DNA of 64,000 nucleotides from Asticcacaulis taihuensis (GCF_900100255.1 NZ_FMTS01000008.1:81437-145436), one strand, 5' to 3'. Counted from the stretch's first letter, positions 45,162 through 55,188 are shown. Program-made: numbers and translations. The notes: generated by a model from the letters alone, not told the origin.

Positions 45162-45199
45162 CAAAAAAGAAGCCCCCGGTGAAAACCGAGGGCGTCTTC
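45162..45199 (-). terminator. Rho-independent terminator after the 48-residue gene
   Basis: On the minus strand a GAAGACGCCCTCGG... hairpin with loop TTTC is followed by TTTTTT. It separates the small gene from the NPP gene. Confidence 0.8.
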
Positions 45200-45217
45200 A
45201 AATATAAGCCTGTTATA

Positions 45218-45364
45218 TCAGTCGCTGGTGCGAATGCGGTCCAGCATGGGGGCACAAAAAACAGCGTCAGCCTCGTCCGTACTTTCAGACGGGCTGAGGT
45301 TCATATCGCCAGACAGGTCAAGCGTCTCTTCGGCGGGGTCGGCGATGTCAAGATCGTCAATCAT
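45218..45364 (-). CDS. Very small acidic protein (48 aa)
   Basis: Unrecognised. The sequence is strongly acidic (IDDLDIADPAEETLDLSGDM, then a Ser/Glu/Asp stretch) with one Cys near the C-terminus (AVFCAPML). It has a perfect AAGGAGG seven bases before the ATG and its own terminator 20 bases after the stop, so it is very probably a real, separately transcribed gene. No core-peptide motif of a known peptide class is seen. Confidence 0.7.
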   Translation of the reverse strand: MIDDLDIADPAEETLDLSGDMNLSPSESTDEADAVFCAPMLDRIRTSD

Positions 45365-45513
45365 GGTAACCCTCCTTGCAATGCGATGGAATGCAGACGC
45401 GGCGCACAGGGCCTTGTCTACGAGCTGCACGCTAGCGGAGAATTACGCAGATGCGAAATAACGGTTTACGCCGTTTGATCACACTTTCGTTAACCATTGT
45501 CACCAAAACATTA

Positions 45514-45546
45514 AAAAAGCCGTCAGGACGAACCTGACGGCTTTTT
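45514..45546 (-). terminator. Terminator at the end of the ribosomal protein cluster
   Basis: AAAAAGCCGTCAGG (45514-45527) and CCTGACGGCTTTTT (45533-45546), a perfect 14-base stem with flanking A/T runs, 90 bases after rplQ. Confidence 0.9.
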
Positions 45547-45635
45547 AAGCGCTCAAGCGCTGCGGGGCTCCGCGAAACATCGCGGGCGGGCGCTTGCCCC
45601 TTGCCGGCCCTAACGTGCCGTAAGGGGTTACATTT

Positions 45636-46052
45636 CTATTCTTCGTCGCCGGCGACTTCGAAGACCGGACCCGAATCCAGGCCCTTGGCGGCTTCATCGC
45701 GGTCAACGAACTCGATGATGGCCATGGCGGCGTTGTCGCCGTGGCGGAAGCCGGCCTTCATGATGCGGATATAGCCGCCGTTGCGATCCTTGTAGCGCGG
45801 GCCGATCGTTTCGAACAGCTTGCCGACCTGGGCGACGTCACGGACGCGCGAGATGGCGATGCGGCGGTCATGCAGGGTGCCCGACTTGGCGAGCGTGACC
45901 AGCTTTTCGACGAAGGGACGCAGTTCCTTGGCCTTCGGCAGGGTGGTGACGATCTGCTCGTGCTTGATGAGCGAGGCGGCCATGTTGGCGAACATGGCGA
46001 TACGGTGCGAGGTAGTGCGACCGAGTTTGCGATAGCCGGAGCCGTGACGCAT
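45636..46052 (-). CDS. rplQ: 50S ribosomal protein L17
   Basis: 138 residues; [20 protein letters not shown] is the L17 signature, with [15 protein letters not shown] following. A short acidic tail (VFEVAGDEE) replaces the longer extensions of some relatives. It is the last gene of the alpha operon but is separated from rpoA by 240 bases with two hairpins, so it may have partly separate control. Confidence 0.97.
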   Translation of the reverse strand: MRHGSGYRKLGRTTSHRIAMFANMAASLIKHEQIVTTLPKAKELRPFVEKLVTLAKSGTLHDRRIAISRVRDVAQVGKLFETIGPRYKDRNGGYIRIMKAGFRHGDNAAMAIIEFVDRDEAAKGLDSGPVFEVAGDEE

Positions 46053-46158
46053 GAGATATTCTCCATAAGACCGCGTGGCGCTTCTGGCTCAGCGCGGCCC
46101 CAAAAACGAGCCTGAAAACAAAGGTCGCGAGGCCGACGGCCCCTGCCCGTTTCAGACG

Positions 46159-46177
46159 TCCATCCGGAAAGGATGGA
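46159..46177. other. Small hairpin in the rpoA-rplQ gap
   Basis: TCCATCC, loop GGAAA, GGATGGA. It lies mid-way in the 240-base gap, perhaps a leader structure for rplQ. Confidence 0.4.
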
Positions 46178-46248
46178 AATTACCGCGACAAGGTTCTGGT
46201 CTTTCGCGGCAAGTCGGAACCGAAAAAACAGTTCCTATAAATAGGAAA

Positions 46249-46270
46249 CCCGGATGATCGCTCATCCGGG
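46249..46270 (-). terminator. Hairpin just after rpoA
   Basis: CCCGGATGA, loop of four, TCATCCGGG: a perfect 9-base stem 22 bases after the rpoA stop, followed on the minus strand by TTTCC. It may attenuate read-through into rplQ. Confidence 0.55.
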
Positions 46271-46292
46271 CTCACCCATAATATCAAAAGTC

Positions 46293-47309
46293 TTAGATCT
46301 GGTCTTCGAATTTCTTGGCCAGGTCTTCGACGTTTTCCGGCGGCCAGTTCGGGATATCCATGCCGAGCGAGAGGTTCATGGAAGCCAGGACTTCCTTGAT
46401 CTCGTTCAGCGACTTGCGGCCGAAGTTCGGCGTGCGCAGCATTTCGGATTCCGTCTTCAGGATCAGGTCGCCGATATAGACGATGTTGTCGTTCTTCAGG
46501 CAGTTCGCCGAACGGACGCTGAGTTCCAGTTCGTCGACCTTCTTGAGCAGGGCCGGGTTGAACGGCAGTTCAGGCTTGCCTTCTTCAACGACCGGCGCCT
46601 TCGGCTCTTCAAAGGTGATGAAGATCTGAAGCTGGTCTTGCAGGATGCGCGCCGCGAAAGCGACAGCGTCAACCGGCGTGACAGCGGCATTGGTTTCGAC
46701 TTCGAGGATCAGCTTGTCGTAATCGAGCGACTGGCCCTGACGGGTCGGCTCGACCTTGTAAGCCACCTTCTTGACCGGCGAATAGAGGGCGTCGACGGCG
46801 ATCAGGCCGATCGGCGCGTCTTCCGGACGCAGGCGGTCGGCCGGGACGTAACCCTTGCCGTTCTGGATGGTGAATTCCATGCGCACGGAAGCGCCCTCGT
46901 CCAGCGTGCAGATGACGTGGTCGGGGTTGAGGACTTCGATATCAGCCGGGACATCGATCTGGCCGGCCGTCACCGGACCAGCGCCCGAGGCGCGCAGAAC
47001 CATGCGCTTCGGACCTTCGGCGTGCATACGCAACGCCAGTTGCTTGATGTTCAGGATGATGTCGACGACGTCTTCGCGGACGCCTTCGATGGAGGAGAAT
47101 TCGTGCACCACGCCGTCGATCTGGACGGAGGTGACAGCCGCGCCTTGCAGCGAGGAGAGGAGTACGCGACGCAGCGCGTTACCGAGGGTCACGCCGAAAC
47201 CGCGCTCCAGAGGCTCCGCGACAAGACGCATCTTGCGCGAAGGGTCGGAACCCGCTTCGACTTGTGGCTTCTCGGGACGAATAAGCTGTTGCCAGTTTCT
47301 TTCGATCAT
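46293..47309 (-). CDS. rpoA: RNA polymerase alpha subunit
   Basis: 338 residues, the usual alphaproteobacterial length. The N-terminal assembly domain (residues 1-235) has [21 protein letters not shown]; the C-terminal domain (about 255-330) contacts promoters and activators ([39 protein letters not shown]). Confidence 0.98.
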   Translation of the reverse strand: MIERNWQQLIRPEKPQVEAGSDPSRKMRLVAEPLERGFGVTLGNALRRVLLSSLQGAAVTSVQIDGVVHEFSSIEGVREDVVDIILNIKQLALRMHAEGPKRMVLRASGAGPVTAGQIDVPADIEVLNPDHVICTLDEGASVRMEFTIQNGKGYVPADRLRPEDAPIGLIAVDALYSPVKKVAYKVEPTRQGQSLDYDKLILEVETNAAVTPVDAVAFAARILQDQLQIFITFEEPKAPVVEEGKPELPFNPALLKKVDELELSVRSANCLKNDNIVYIGDLILKTESEMLRTPNFGRKSLNEIKEVLASMNLSLGMDIPNWPPENVEDLAKKFEDQI

Positions 47310-47382
47310 TTACGTCCCTCAAGACAGGAAAGGTCGCCCTGCCGGATCAGGCAGAGCGACTGAAAAAATAGGGAAAATAAAA

Positions 47383-47772
47383 TTAAACGCGACGACGCTT
47401 CGGCGGACGGCAGCCGTTGTGCGGGATCGGCGTCACATCACGGATGGTGGTGATGGTGAAGCCGACGGCCTGCAGGGCGCGCAGAGCCGATTCACGACCG
47501 GAGCCCGGACCGGCGACGCTGACTTCCAGCGTCTTGACGCCGTGCTCGATGGCCTTCTTGCCAGCGTCTTCGGCAGCCACCTGGGCGGCGTAAGGGGTGC
47601 TCTTACGCGAACCCTTGAAGCCCATGGCGCCGGCCGACGACCACGACACAGCATTGCCCTGCGCGTCGGTGATCGTGATCATGGTGTTGTTGAACGAGGC
47701 GTTGACGTGAGCCACACCCGAGGTGATGTTCTTGCGTTCGCGCTTTTTAACGCGTGAAGGTTCTTTAGCCAT
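47383..47772 (-). CDS. rpsK: 30S ribosomal protein S11
   Basis: 129 residues; [19 protein letters not shown] and the C-terminal [12 protein letters not shown] are diagnostic. Lies 13 bases after rpsM and 73 before rpoA. Confidence 0.98.
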   Translation of the reverse strand: MAKEPSRVKKRERKNITSGVAHVNASFNNTMITITDAQGNAVSWSSAGAMGFKGSRKSTPYAAQVAAEDAGKKAIEHGVKTLEVSVAGPGSGRESALRALQAVGFTITTIRDVTPIPHNGCRPPKRRRV

Positions 47773-47785
47773 GGGTCAGCTATCC

Positions 47786-48154
47786 TTACTTCTTCTTGCC
47801 GGCGATGGGCTTCGCCGGGCCTTTGCGCGTGCGCGCATTGGTGTGCGTACGCTGACCGCGCACAGGAAGGCCCTTACGGTGACGCAGGCCGCGGTAGCAG
47901 GCCAGGTCCATCAGGCGCTTGATGTTCATCGAGACTTCACGGCGCAGGTCGCCTTCGACCGTGTAATCGCGGTCGATGGTTTCGCGGATCTGCAGCACTT
48001 CGGCATCCGAAAGCTGGTTGACGCGGCGGCTATCTTCGATGCCGACCTTCTTGACGATTTCCTCGGCGTTATGCGCGCCGATGCCATGGATATATTGGAG
48101 CGCGATGACGACGCGCTTATTGGTCGGTATATTGACGCCTGCGATACGGGCCAC
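47786..48154 (-). CDS. rpsM: 30S ribosomal protein S13
   Basis: 122 residues; [20 protein letters not shown], then [20 protein letters not shown] and a Lys-rich tail. The start is GTG at 48154, matching the family N-terminus, with AGGAGA about eight bases ahead. It is first in the alpha operon behind its own predicted promoter. Confidence 0.96.
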   Translation of the reverse strand: MARIAGVNIPTNKRVVIALQYIHGIGAHNAEEIVKKVGIEDSRRVNQLSDAEVLQIRETIDRDYTVEGDLRREVSMNIKRLMDLACYRGLRHRKGLPVRGQRTHTNARTRKGPAKPIAGKKK

Positions 48155-48286
48155 TTGAGGTATCTCCTGCAACGCGCCCCCATGCTATCGGGACGCATTT
48201 CTTGAAACGAAAGATGACACGTATGCCACACGGCTAAGATTTGACCTTCAGCCGTGGTCCATACGCGTGATTTCGCGGAAGTTGCC

Positions 48287-48314
48287 CTTATAGAAGGGTT
48301 TTAGCTTCCGTCAA
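48287..48314 (-). promoter_or_regulatory. Putative promoter of the rpsM-rpsK-rpoA-rplQ operon
   Basis: On the minus strand, TTGACG (48314-48309), 16-base spacer, TATAAG (48292-48287). It lies in the 311-base, AT-richer gap between adk and rpsM, giving a leader of about 125 bases. Confidence 0.6.
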
Positions 48315-48324
48315 TGGTTTAGTT

Positions 48325-48366
48325 TTAAAAAAGCAAGCCAAAATTTATTTAGTAATGCTTTTTTAA
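48325..48366 (-). terminator. Probable terminator after secY-adk
   Basis: TTAAAAAAGC and GCTTTTTTAA form a 10-base stem around a 22-base AT-rich loop; a second small hairpin (CACC-TTTC-GGTG) lies nearer adk. Together they fill the gap upstream of the rpsM promoter. Confidence 0.5.
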
Positions 48367-48465
48367 GTTTACTGAGATGATCCGCACCGAAAGGTGCTTC
48401 TCATCGGTCGTATACGGACAAATTGTCCCTGCCCGGCTTCGCTTTCACGACTTCAGGCGAATGGT

Positions 48466-49026
48466 TTAAGCCAGCGCGCTGTCGATATGGGCCGCGACCT
48501 CATCTACCGCGCCCATGCCGTCAACCTCAAAAAGCTTGCCCTGCGCCGCGTAGTAGGGCAGCAGCGGCGCGGTCTGGGCGTTATAGGCGGCTAGGCGTAC
48601 CTTGTAGGCTTCAGGGTTATCGTCCGAGCGACTTTCTTCGGCAAAGCGCTTTTCAATGCGCGTCACCAGGGCCGCCTCATCCACCTTCAGGCGGACCACC
48701 TTGTCGATCTTCGCGCCACGCTCACCGAGCATGGCATCAAGCGCTTCAGCCTGCGCCACCGTGCGCGGGAAGCCGTCAAAAATGGCGCCACCAGCGGCTT
48801 CCGCGGCCGGCAGGTTTTCCTTGATCAGGTCGATGACGAGCTCATCCGAGACCAGGCCACCCGTCGCCAGGATATCCTTGACCTTCAGCCCCAGTTCGCT
48901 TTCGGCCTTTATGGCTGCCCGCAGCATGTCACCCGTCGAGAGCTGTACCATGCCCCGTGTCGTAACCAGACGCTTTGCCTGTGTACCCTTGCCCGCCGCT
49001 GGGGGTCCAAACAGGATGATATTCAT
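48466..49026 (-). CDS. adk: Adenylate kinase
   Basis: 186 residues. P-loop in FGPPAAGKGTQAKRL; DGFPRTVAQAEAL is the AMP/ATP region. The LID segment is short and has no zinc cysteines, the usual short form. The ATG overlaps the secY stop by 4 bases, so translation is coupled. Confidence 0.97.
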   Translation of the reverse strand: MNIILFGPPAAGKGTQAKRLVTTRGMVQLSTGDMLRAAIKAESELGLKVKDILATGGLVSDELVIDLIKENLPAAEAAGGAIFDGFPRTVAQAEALDAMLGERGAKIDKVVRLKVDEAALVTRIEKRFAEESRSDDNPEAYKVRLAAYNAQTAPLLPYYAAQGKLFEVDGMGAVDEVAAHIDSALA

Positions 49027-50408
49027 CGGCCGATCCTTCCACGGGTGCCGGTCGCAGCGCCCTTGCTGCCGGTCTTCATTTTGGACTTCTTGATCAGGCC
49101 GTCATACTGGTGGGCCAGCAGATGCGACTGTATCTGCGCAACCGTATCCATGGTCACAGTCACGACGATCAGGATCGAGGTGCCGCCAAAATAGAAGCTG
49201 TTGCCCATCTGGGCGATCAGCAGTTCCGGCAGCAGGCAGACGATGGTGATATAGGCCGCACCGAGCACCGTGATGCGCGTCAGGACGAAATCGAGATATT
49301 CCGCGGTGCGCTTGCCCGGACGGATGCCTGGCAGGAAGCCACCATATTTGCGCAGGTTTTCCGCCGTCTCGTCCGGATTGAAGACCAGCGAGGTATAAAG
49401 GAAGGTGAAGAAGATGATCATGATCGCGTAGAGGATCATGAAGACCGGGTGGCCGTGCGTCAGTTGAGTGCTGATCGAGGGCAGCCATTGCAGCCAGCTC
49501 GGGATCTTGTCCGGGTTCTGACCGACAAAGGTCAGGATCGAGGTCGGCATCAGCAGCAGAGACGACGCAAAGATCGGCGGAATGACGCCGGCCGTATTGA
49601 CCTTAAGCGGCATGAAGGACGACTCACCGCCCATGATGCGGTTGCCTACCTGACGCTTGGGATACTGCACCAGCAGGCGGCGCTGCGAGCGTTCCATGAA
49701 GACGATGAAAACGATGGTAGCGACGAGAACGGCCATGATGAGGATCAGCATGGCGGGATTGATGTCGCCGGTCGAGCCCATGGATAGCAGGCGCCCGACG
49801 GTCGACGGCAGCACCGCCACGATACCCGCGAAAATGATCATCGACGAGCCGTTGCCGATACCGCGCGAGGTGATCTGCTCACCCAGCCACATCAGGAATA
49901 GCGTACCGCCGGTCAGGGTGGCCATCGAGGAAATGATGAAGAAAATACCCGGTTGCAAAACCAGGCCAGAAGACTGCATGGCCGCCGAGATGCCGAACGA
50001 TTGGATCAGGGCCAGAACCACCGTCAGGTAACGGGTATACTGGTTGAGCTGCTTGCGGCCGGCCTCCCCGCCTTCCTTGCGCAGCTTTTCCCACGGCGCA
50101 TAGACGGAGCCCATCAACTGGATAATGATCGAGGCGGAAATATAGGGCATCAGGTTCAGCGCGAACACAGCCATGCGCTGCACGGCGCCGCCGGCGAACA
50201 TGTTCATCATGCCGAAAATGCCGTTCGACTGGCCGGAGAAGGCCCTGGTGAATTCGGCCATGTTGATGCCCGGCAGCGGCACATAGGTGCCGAGACGGTA
50301 AACGATCAGGGCGCCAAGCGTAAAAAGCAGACGCTTGTGAAGATCGGTCGCCTTGGAAAAGGCGCCGAAATTCATATTGGCGGCAAGTTGTTCAGCAGCA
50401 GAAGCCAT
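49023..50408 (-). CDS. secY: Protein translocase subunit SecY
   Basis: 461 residues with ten membrane segments, the channel of the Sec translocon. LPGINMAEFTRAF, GSVYAPWEKLRKEGGEAGRK, GIGNGSSMIIFAGIV and RPGKRTAEYLDFVLTRIT are characteristic. It has its own predicted promoter upstream. Confidence 0.98.
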   Translation of the reverse strand: MASAAEQLAANMNFGAFSKATDLHKRLLFTLGALIVYRLGTYVPLPGINMAEFTRAFSGQSNGIFGMMNMFAGGAVQRMAVFALNLMPYISASIIIQLMGSVYAPWEKLRKEGGEAGRKQLNQYTRYLTVVLALIQSFGISAAMQSSGLVLQPGIFFIISSMATLTGGTLFLMWLGEQITSRGIGNGSSMIIFAGIVAVLPSTVGRLLSMGSTGDINPAMLILIMAVLVATIVFIVFMERSQRRLLVQYPKRQVGNRIMGGESSFMPLKVNTAGVIPPIFASSLLLMPTSILTFVGQNPDKIPSWLQWLPSISTQLTHGHPVFMILYAIMIIFFTFLYTSLVFNPDETAENLRKYGGFLPGIRPGKRTAEYLDFVLTRITVLGAAYITIVCLLPELLIAQMGNSFYFGGTSILIVVTVTMDTVAQIQSHLLAHQYDGLIKKSKMKTGSKGAATGTRGRIGR

Positions 50409-50512
50409 TAGGTCCTCAAATTCGCGCGGGCGCCAGCGCCCCTGTGATCATCCCCAAAGGGCAGACTGGGTTTATACGCGATTCGCAGACCACGCCCTCA
50501 CCCAATCCAACC

Positions 50513-50541
50513 CATATGGGGTACGCATATTGAAACGTCAA
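50513..50541 (-). promoter_or_regulatory. Putative promoter of secY-adk
   Basis: On the minus strand, TTGACG (50541-50536), 17-base spacer, CATATG (50518-50513), in the 157-base rplO-secY gap. Confidence 0.55.
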
Positions 50542-50565
50542 ATGCGCATGATACCGGCTTGCGGC

Positions 50566-51096
50566 TTAGCCCCTGCGGGCGGCCTTGGCAGCGGCGATCT
50601 TTTCCAGGCGGGCGGCCAGCTTGGCTTCGTTTTCGATACGCGCCTGGGCGACGGAACCGCCGGCGGCTTCGACAGCCTTGATGGCGCCGGCCGAAGCGGA
50701 CCAGACCTTCAGGTTAAGCTTGGCCTTCAATTCGCCTTCGCCGAGGAGACGCACGCCATCGAGTTCACGACGGATGACGCCGGCGGCGATCAGGGCGGCG
50801 GCATCGACATCAGCCTTGGCGTCCAGCTTGCCGGCGTCGATTGCGTCCTGCAGGCGCCACAGGTTGACTTCGGCCAGCTTGAGGGCGAACGGATTGTTGA
50901 AACCGCGCTTCGGCATACGCATGTACAGCGGCATCTGGCCGCCTTCGAAGCCCAGCAGCGAGACGCCCGAACGCGACTTCTGGCCCTTGACGCCGCGACC
51001 GGCGGTCTTGCCCTTGCCCGAACCGGGGCCGCGGCCGACGCGCATACGGCCCTTGGTCGAGCCGGGATTGTCGTGGAGTTCGTTCAACTTGGTCAT
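50566..51096 (-). CDS. rplO: 50S ribosomal protein L15
   Basis: 176 residues; [40 protein letters not shown] and [10 protein letters not shown] are diagnostic. The ATG at 51096 matches family N-termini; 132 bases of gap with two hairpins separate it from rpmD. Confidence 0.97.
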   Translation of the reverse strand: MTKLNELHDNPGSTKGRMRVGRGPGSGKGKTAGRGVKGQKSRSGVSLLGFEGGQMPLYMRMPKRGFNNPFALKLAEVNLWRLQDAIDAGKLDAKADVDAAALIAAGVIRRELDGVRLLGEGELKAKLNLKVWSASAGAIKAVEAAGGSVAQARIENEAKLAARLEKIAAAKAARRG

Positions 51097-51158
51097 CTGA
51101 TTTGCCTTTCGATGATATTGCGCTGGTCTTGCGACCAACTCGGCTATGTAAAAAACAT

Positions 51159-51184
51159 GAAGCGCGCCTGTTACAGCACGCTTC
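51159..51184 (-). terminator. Terminator-like hairpin between rpmD and rplO
   Basis: On the minus strand GAAGCGTGCT and GGCGCGCTTC form an imperfect stem, followed by ATGTTTTTT. It lies within the spc operon, ahead of rplO. Confidence 0.6.
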
Positions 51185-51196
51185 TAAAATAAGCAA

Positions 51197-51220
51197 GCCC
51201 GCGAACCGGAATTCGCGGGC
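51197..51220 (-). terminator. Second hairpin between rpmD and rplO
   Basis: GCCCGCGAA and TTCGCGGGC, a perfect 9-base stem just after the rpmD stop, followed by TTGCTTATTTT on the minus strand. Confidence 0.6.
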
Positions 51221-51228
51221 CTGGTGTC

Positions 51229-51432
51229 TTATTCGACGATGGTCACCATGTGGTGGACCTTGGCGATCATGCCGCGAACCGAAGGGGTGTCTTCCAGAGT
51301 GGAAACACGGCCCATCTTGTTCAGGCCCAGACCGGCGAGCGTAGCGCGCTGGTCCTTTGTGCGGCGGATCGGAGACCCGGTTTGCTTGACCGTGACGGTC
51401 TTAGCTTCGGTCTTGGTCGGTGCCTTGGCCAT
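51229..51432 (-). CDS. rpmD: 50S ribosomal protein L30
   Basis: 67 residues. The core [20 protein letters not shown] and [18 protein letters not shown] is typical; a Lys/Thr-rich N-terminal extension is present. Gap of 3 bases from rpsE. Confidence 0.96.
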   Translation of the reverse strand: MAKAPTKTEAKTVTVKQTGSPIRRTKDQRATLAGLGLNKMGRVSTLEDTPSVRGMIAKVHHMVTIVE

Positions 51433-51435
51433 GGA

Positions 51436-52005
51436 TTAACCCTCCAGAGATTCAGGCGACGAAGCGCCATCGGCACGCGACTTCAGAAGATCGCCGACCT
51501 TCTTGCCGCGCTTCGAGGCGATCTGACGGGGCGAAGACTGCACCTTCAGCGCTTCAAACGTGGCGCGCACCATGTTGTAGGGATTCGAGGAACCCAGGCT
51601 CTTGGCGACGACGTCCGAGATACCCAGGGTTTCGAGAACCGCACGCATCGGACCACCCGCGATGACGCCAGTGCCCGGAGGGGCCGCGCGCATCTGGATC
51701 TTGCCGGCGCCCCAACGGCCGTAACCGTCGTGGTGCAGGGTGCGGGATTCGCGCAGGGGCACGCGGATCAGGGACTTCTTGGCTTCTTCGGTCGCCTTGC
51801 GGATGGCTTCCGGCACTTCGCGTGCCTTGCCATGGCCGTAGCCGACGCGACCCTTTTGGTCGCCAACGACCATCAGGGCAGCAAACGAGAAGCGGCGACC
51901 ACCCTTGACGGTGGCGGCGACGCGGTTGATAGCAACCAGCTTTTCAACGAATTCCGAAGGTTCTTCGTTGCGGTCGCGGGAGCGGTTTTCGCTAGGACGG
52001 GCCAT
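51436..52005 (-). CDS. rpsE: 30S ribosomal protein S5
   Basis: 189 residues. S5 N-domain [20 protein letters not shown], then [17 protein letters not shown] and [17 protein letters not shown] charged 15-residue N-terminal and a longer C-terminal tail are present. Confidence 0.98.
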   Translation of the reverse strand: MARPSENRSRDRNEEPSEFVEKLVAINRVAATVKGGRRFSFAALMVVGDQKGRVGYGHGKAREVPEAIRKATEEAKKSLIRVPLRESRTLHHDGYGRWGAGKIQMRAAPPGTGVIAGGPMRAVLETLGISDVVAKSLGSSNPYNMVRATFEALKVQSSPRQIASKRGKKVGDLLKSRADGASSPESLEG

Positions 52006-52016
52006 GAACGATTCCC

Positions 52017-52370
52017 TTAGAAGTTGAGACCGGCTTCACGCGCGGCTTCCGCCAGCGCCTTCACCCGACCGTGATAGATGTAGCCACCGCGATCGAACAC
52101 GACGTCCTTGACGCCTTTTTCGATTGCGCGTTGAGCGACCAGCTTGCCGACTTCCGAAGCGGCGGCAGCATTCGAGCCCTGCTTCTTGTCGCCTTCCAGC
52201 GAAGACGCAGCCACGATGGTGACGCCGCTCTGGTCATCAATGACCTGGGCGTAGATGTTCTTGTCCGAACGGAAGACCGACAAACGCGGGCGACCGTTGG
52301 AGAGCGACTTCAGGCGCGTACGATTGCGTTGCGCGCGACGAGCCAATTGTTCACGAGGAGACAGAGCCAT
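52017..52370 (-). CDS. rplR: 50S ribosomal protein L18
   Basis: 117 residues; [20 protein letters not shown] and [20 protein letters not shown] bind 5S rRNA. Gap of 3 bases from rplF. Confidence 0.98.
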   Translation of the reverse strand: MALSPREQLARRAQRNRTRLKSLSNGRPRLSVFRSDKNIYAQVIDDQSGVTIVAASSLEGDKKQGSNAAAASEVGKLVAQRAIEKGVKDVVFDRGGYIYHGRVKALAEAAREAGLNF

Positions 52371-52373
52371 GAC

Positions 52374-52907
52374 TTACTTCTTCTTGCCTTCCTTGCGGCG
52401 AACCTTTTCGCCGGCATATTTGACGCCCTTGCCCTTATAAGGCTCAGGGGGACGAATCTTGCGGATCTTGGCAGCCAGTTCACCGACCAGTTGCTTGTCG
52501 ATGCCCTGAATCTTCACTTCCGTCTGCTTGGGCACCGCAAAGGTGATGCCGGCGGGCGGATCGATGACGACCGGGTGCGAGAAGCCGAGCGAGAGCTCCA
52601 GCTTCTGGCCTTGCATGGCGGCGCGGTAACCGACGCCGACCATTTCAAGCGTTTGCTCGAAGCCTTCGGTCACGCCCTTCACCATGTTGGCGATCAGGGT
52701 GCGCGACAGGCCCCACATCGCCTTGTGACGAGCGGTTTCACCGCGCGGGGCGACGGAAAGGCTGGCGCCTTCCTGTTTGACTTCGATTTCTTCTACGACA
52801 GTCCAGCTCTGGACGCCCTTGGGGCCCTTCACCGAAATGTCTTGCCCGTTCAGCGTGATGGTCACGCCGGCCGGGACTGTGATGGCTTTTTTACCAATCC
52901 GGGACAT
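52374..52907 (-). CDS. rplF: 50S ribosomal protein L6
   Basis: 177 residues; [39 protein letters not shown] and the C-terminal [16 protein letters not shown] are diagnostic. Confidence 0.98.
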   Translation of the reverse strand: MSRIGKKAITVPAGVTITLNGQDISVKGPKGVQSWTVVEEIEVKQEGASLSVAPRGETARHKAMWGLSRTLIANMVKGVTEGFEQTLEMVGVGYRAAMQGQKLELSLGFSHPVVIDPPAGITFAVPKQTEVKIQGIDKQLVGELAAKIRKIRPPEPYKGKGVKYAGEKVRRKEGKKK

Positions 52908-52951
52908 TTTAAAACCTTCTAATGCCTTAAGTGTCCTCGGCCGTGTCTAAA

Positions 52952-53350
52952 TTAATAGACGCGGCAGAGAACTTCACCACCCACGTTGTTTTCGCGGGCG
53001 TTGTTGTCAGACATGACGCCCTTCGGCGTCGACAGGATCGAGATACCCAGGCCGTTCTTTACCGGCTTCAGGTCCTTGATCGACGAATAGACACGACGAC
53101 CGGGCTTGGACACGCGGGAAATTTCCGCGATGACCGGCGCGCCGTCGAAATACTTCAGTTCGATTTCGAACTGCGGGAATTCACCCGGAACTTCCAGGAC
53201 TTCGTAGCCGCGGATGTAGCCTTCGTCCTTCAGGACATCGAGTACGTGGGCGCGCAGCTTGGAGGCCGGGGTGAGCACCTTGGAACGCTTGCGCATGGCG
53301 GCGTTCTTGATGCGGGCGATCATATCGCTCAGAGGATCATTAACGAACAT
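52952..53350 (-). CDS. rpsH: 30S ribosomal protein S8
   Basis: 132 residues; [16 protein letters not shown] and the C-terminal [20 protein letters not shown] are diagnostic. In E. coli S8 represses translation of this operon by binding near rplE. Confidence 0.98.
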   Translation of the reverse strand: MFVNDPLSDMIARIKNAAMRKRSKVLTPASKLRAHVLDVLKDEGYIRGYEVLEVPGEFPQFEIELKYFDGAPVIAEISRVSKPGRRVYSSIKDLKPVKNGLGISILSTPKGVMSDNNARENNVGGEVLCRVY

Positions 53351-53365
53351 ATTCTTGGTCCTCCC

Positions 53366-53671
53366 TTACCAGCTAGCCTTGGTCATGCCCGGAATCTGGC
53401 CTTCATTGGCCAGTTTACGGAGCGCGATCCGGCTCATGTGGAGCTTGCGATAGTAGGCACGCGGACGGCCGGTGACTTCGCAGCGGTTGCGAATGCGGGT
53501 CGCGTTCGAGTTACGGGGCAGCTTGGCCAGGGCAAGACGCGCGGCGAAGCGCTCTTCCAGGGGCAGGCTTTCATCGTTAGCGGTCGCCTTGAGGGCTTCG
53601 CGCTTGGCGGCGTATTGAGCCACCAGCTTCTTGACCATCTCGTTGCGGTTTACAGCGCTTTTCTTTGCCAT
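53366..53671 (-). CDS. rpsN: 30S ribosomal protein S14 (zinc-free type)
   Basis: 101 residues, the long C-minus form: only one Cys ([20 protein letters not shown]) instead of the four of zinc-binding S14. Confidence 0.98.
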   Translation of the reverse strand: MAKKSAVNRNEMVKKLVAQYAAKREALKATANDESLPLEERFAARLALAKLPRNSNATRIRNRCEVTGRPRAYYRKLHMSRIALRKLANEGQIPGMTKASW

Positions 53672-53689
53672 GTTATCTCTCTACCCGCC

Positions 53690-54244
53690 TCAGGACGTGA
53701 ACGGGAATTGGAAGTGCTTCAGAAGCGCCTTGGCTTCCTTGTCGGTCGGCGCCGTGGTGCAGACAACGATATCCATGCCCCACATCTGATCGATCTGGTC
53801 ATAGTTGATCTCCGGGAACACGATGTGTTCCTTGAGGCCCATGGCATAGTTACCACGGCCGTCGAAGCTGTTGCCGTTCAGACCACGGAAGTCCTTCACG
53901 CGCGGCAGGGCGATAGTGATCAGGCGATCGAGGAATTCGTACATACGATCCTTGCGCAGGGTCACCTTGGCGCCGACCACCATGCCTTCACGCAGCTTGA
54001 AGCCGGCGATGGACTTGCGGGCGCGCGTCTCGGCGGCCTTCTGGCCGGTGATCGCTTCCAGATCCTTGATGGCGCTCTTCACCTTCTTGGAGTCGGCGGT
54101 CGCTTCACCGATACCCATGTTCACGACGATCTTGTCGAGCTTGGGAACCTGCATTTCGTTGGTATAGCCGAACTCGGCCTTCAGGGCGTCCCGGATGGTA
54201 TCCAGGTAAACCTGCTTGACGCGGGGGATGTACTTATCAGCCAT
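53690..54244 (-). CDS. rplE: 50S ribosomal protein L5
   Basis: 184 residues; [36 protein letters not shown] and [20 protein letters not shown] are diagnostic. The ATG at 54244 fits the family; it overlaps the rplX end by 8 bases. Confidence 0.98.
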   Translation of the reverse strand: MADKYIPRVKQVYLDTIRDALKAEFGYTNEMQVPKLDKIVVNMGIGEATADSKKVKSAIKDLEAITGQKAAETRARKSIAGFKLREGMVVGAKVTLRKDRMYEFLDRLITIALPRVKDFRGLNGNSFDGRGNYAMGLKEHIVFPEINYDQIDQMWGMDIVVCTTAPTDKEAKALLKHFQFPFTS

Positions 54245-54560
54245 TGATGACTTCTCCCGTCGTCTTGGCAACGCGGACCTTCTTGTCGCCCTCAACCTTG
54301 AAACCGACGCGGGTCGGCTTGCCGTTCGAGTCAACGTGGGACACGTTGGAAACGTGGATCGACGCTTCCTTGTTGATGATGCCGCCTTGCGGGTTGCCCT
54401 GCGACGGACGGGTGTGGCGCTGGACCATGTTCAGGCCCGAGACGACGACGCGCTCGGCCTGGCCATCCTTGGTCACGACCTTGGCGACGGTGCCCTTGCG
54501 GCCCTTGTCCTTGCCGGTCAGGACGACAACGCTGTCGCCCTTCTTGATCTTGGCAGCCAT
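54237..54560 (-). CDS. rplX: 50S ribosomal protein L24
   Basis: 107 residues with KOW motif [20 protein letters not shown], then [20 protein letters not shown]. Coupled to rplE by an 8-base overlap. Confidence 0.98.
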   Translation of the reverse strand: MAAKIKKGDSVVVLTGKDKGRKGTVAKVVTKDGQAERVVVSGLNMVQRHTRPSQGNPQGGIINKEASIHVSNVSHVDSNGKPTRVGFKVEGDKKVRVAKTTGEVING

Positions 54561-54562
54561 AG

Positions 54563-54931
54563 TTAAATAACCTCCGGAGCCAGCGAGATGATCTTCATGT
54601 GGTTCTTGGCGCGCAGTTCACGCGGCACAGGCCCGAAGATACGCGTGCCGATCGGCTCGCTCGACTTGTTGACGATGACGGCGGCGTTGGTGTCAAAACG
54701 GATCACCGAACCGTCCTTGCGCTGGATGTCCTTCGAGGTGCGAACGACGATGGCGCGCAGAACGTCGCCCTTCTTGACGCGACCGCGCGGAATGGCTTCC
54801 TTGACCGACACGACGATCAGGTCACCCACCGAGGCGTAGCGGCGCTTCGAGCCGCCCAGCACCTTGATGCACATGACCCGACGTGCGCCGGAATTATCGG
54901 CCACTTCCAGGTTAGTTTGCATCTGAATCAT
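54563..54931 (-). CDS. rplN: 50S ribosomal protein L14
   Basis: 122 residues, the standard length; [20 protein letters not shown] and [13 protein letters not shown] are diagnostic. First gene of the spc section. Confidence 0.98.
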   Translation of the reverse strand: MIQMQTNLEVADNSGARRVMCIKVLGGSKRRYASVGDLIVVSVKEAIPRGRVKKGDVLRAIVVRTSKDIQRKDGSVIRFDTNAAVIVNKSSEPIGTRIFGPVPRELRAKNHMKIISLAPEVI

Positions 54932-54948
54932 GGTTCAAACTTTCCTAG

Positions 54949-55188
54949 TTAGTTGGCTTCGCGCGGGAGAACTTCCCACGTTTTCAGCTTCGACTTGGGC
55001 GCACATTCGATAATACGAATCTTTTCGCCGGCCTTGAAATCATTAGCTTCGTCATGAGCATGATAACGCTTGGACACACGCACCGTCTTTTTCAGGACGG
55101 GGTGCAGAACCGTACGTTCCACTTTCACAACCACGGTCTTGTCGCCCTTGTCGGAGACAACCAGACCTTCAAGAATGCGCTTGGGCAT
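54949..55188 (-). CDS. rpsQ: 30S ribosomal protein S17
   Basis: 79 residues; [20 protein letters not shown] and [17 protein letters not shown] are diagnostic. Confidence 0.97.
   Translation of the reverse strand: MPKRILEGLVVSDKGDKTVVVKVERTVLHPVLKKTVRVSKRYHAHDEANDFKAGEKIRIIECAPKSKLKTWEVLPREAN

Noticed and set aside
45218..45364. 48-residue gene as a lasso peptide precursor, known from Asticcacaulis
   Set aside because: No leader with penultimate Thr followed by a Gly-initiated core is seen, and no maturation enzymes lie nearby.
46254..47363. Long open frame on the plus strand opposite rpoA
   Set aside because: It is the antisense shadow of a highly conserved gene in GC-rich DNA; the product is rich in Arg, Asp and Val with no domain and no ribosome site.
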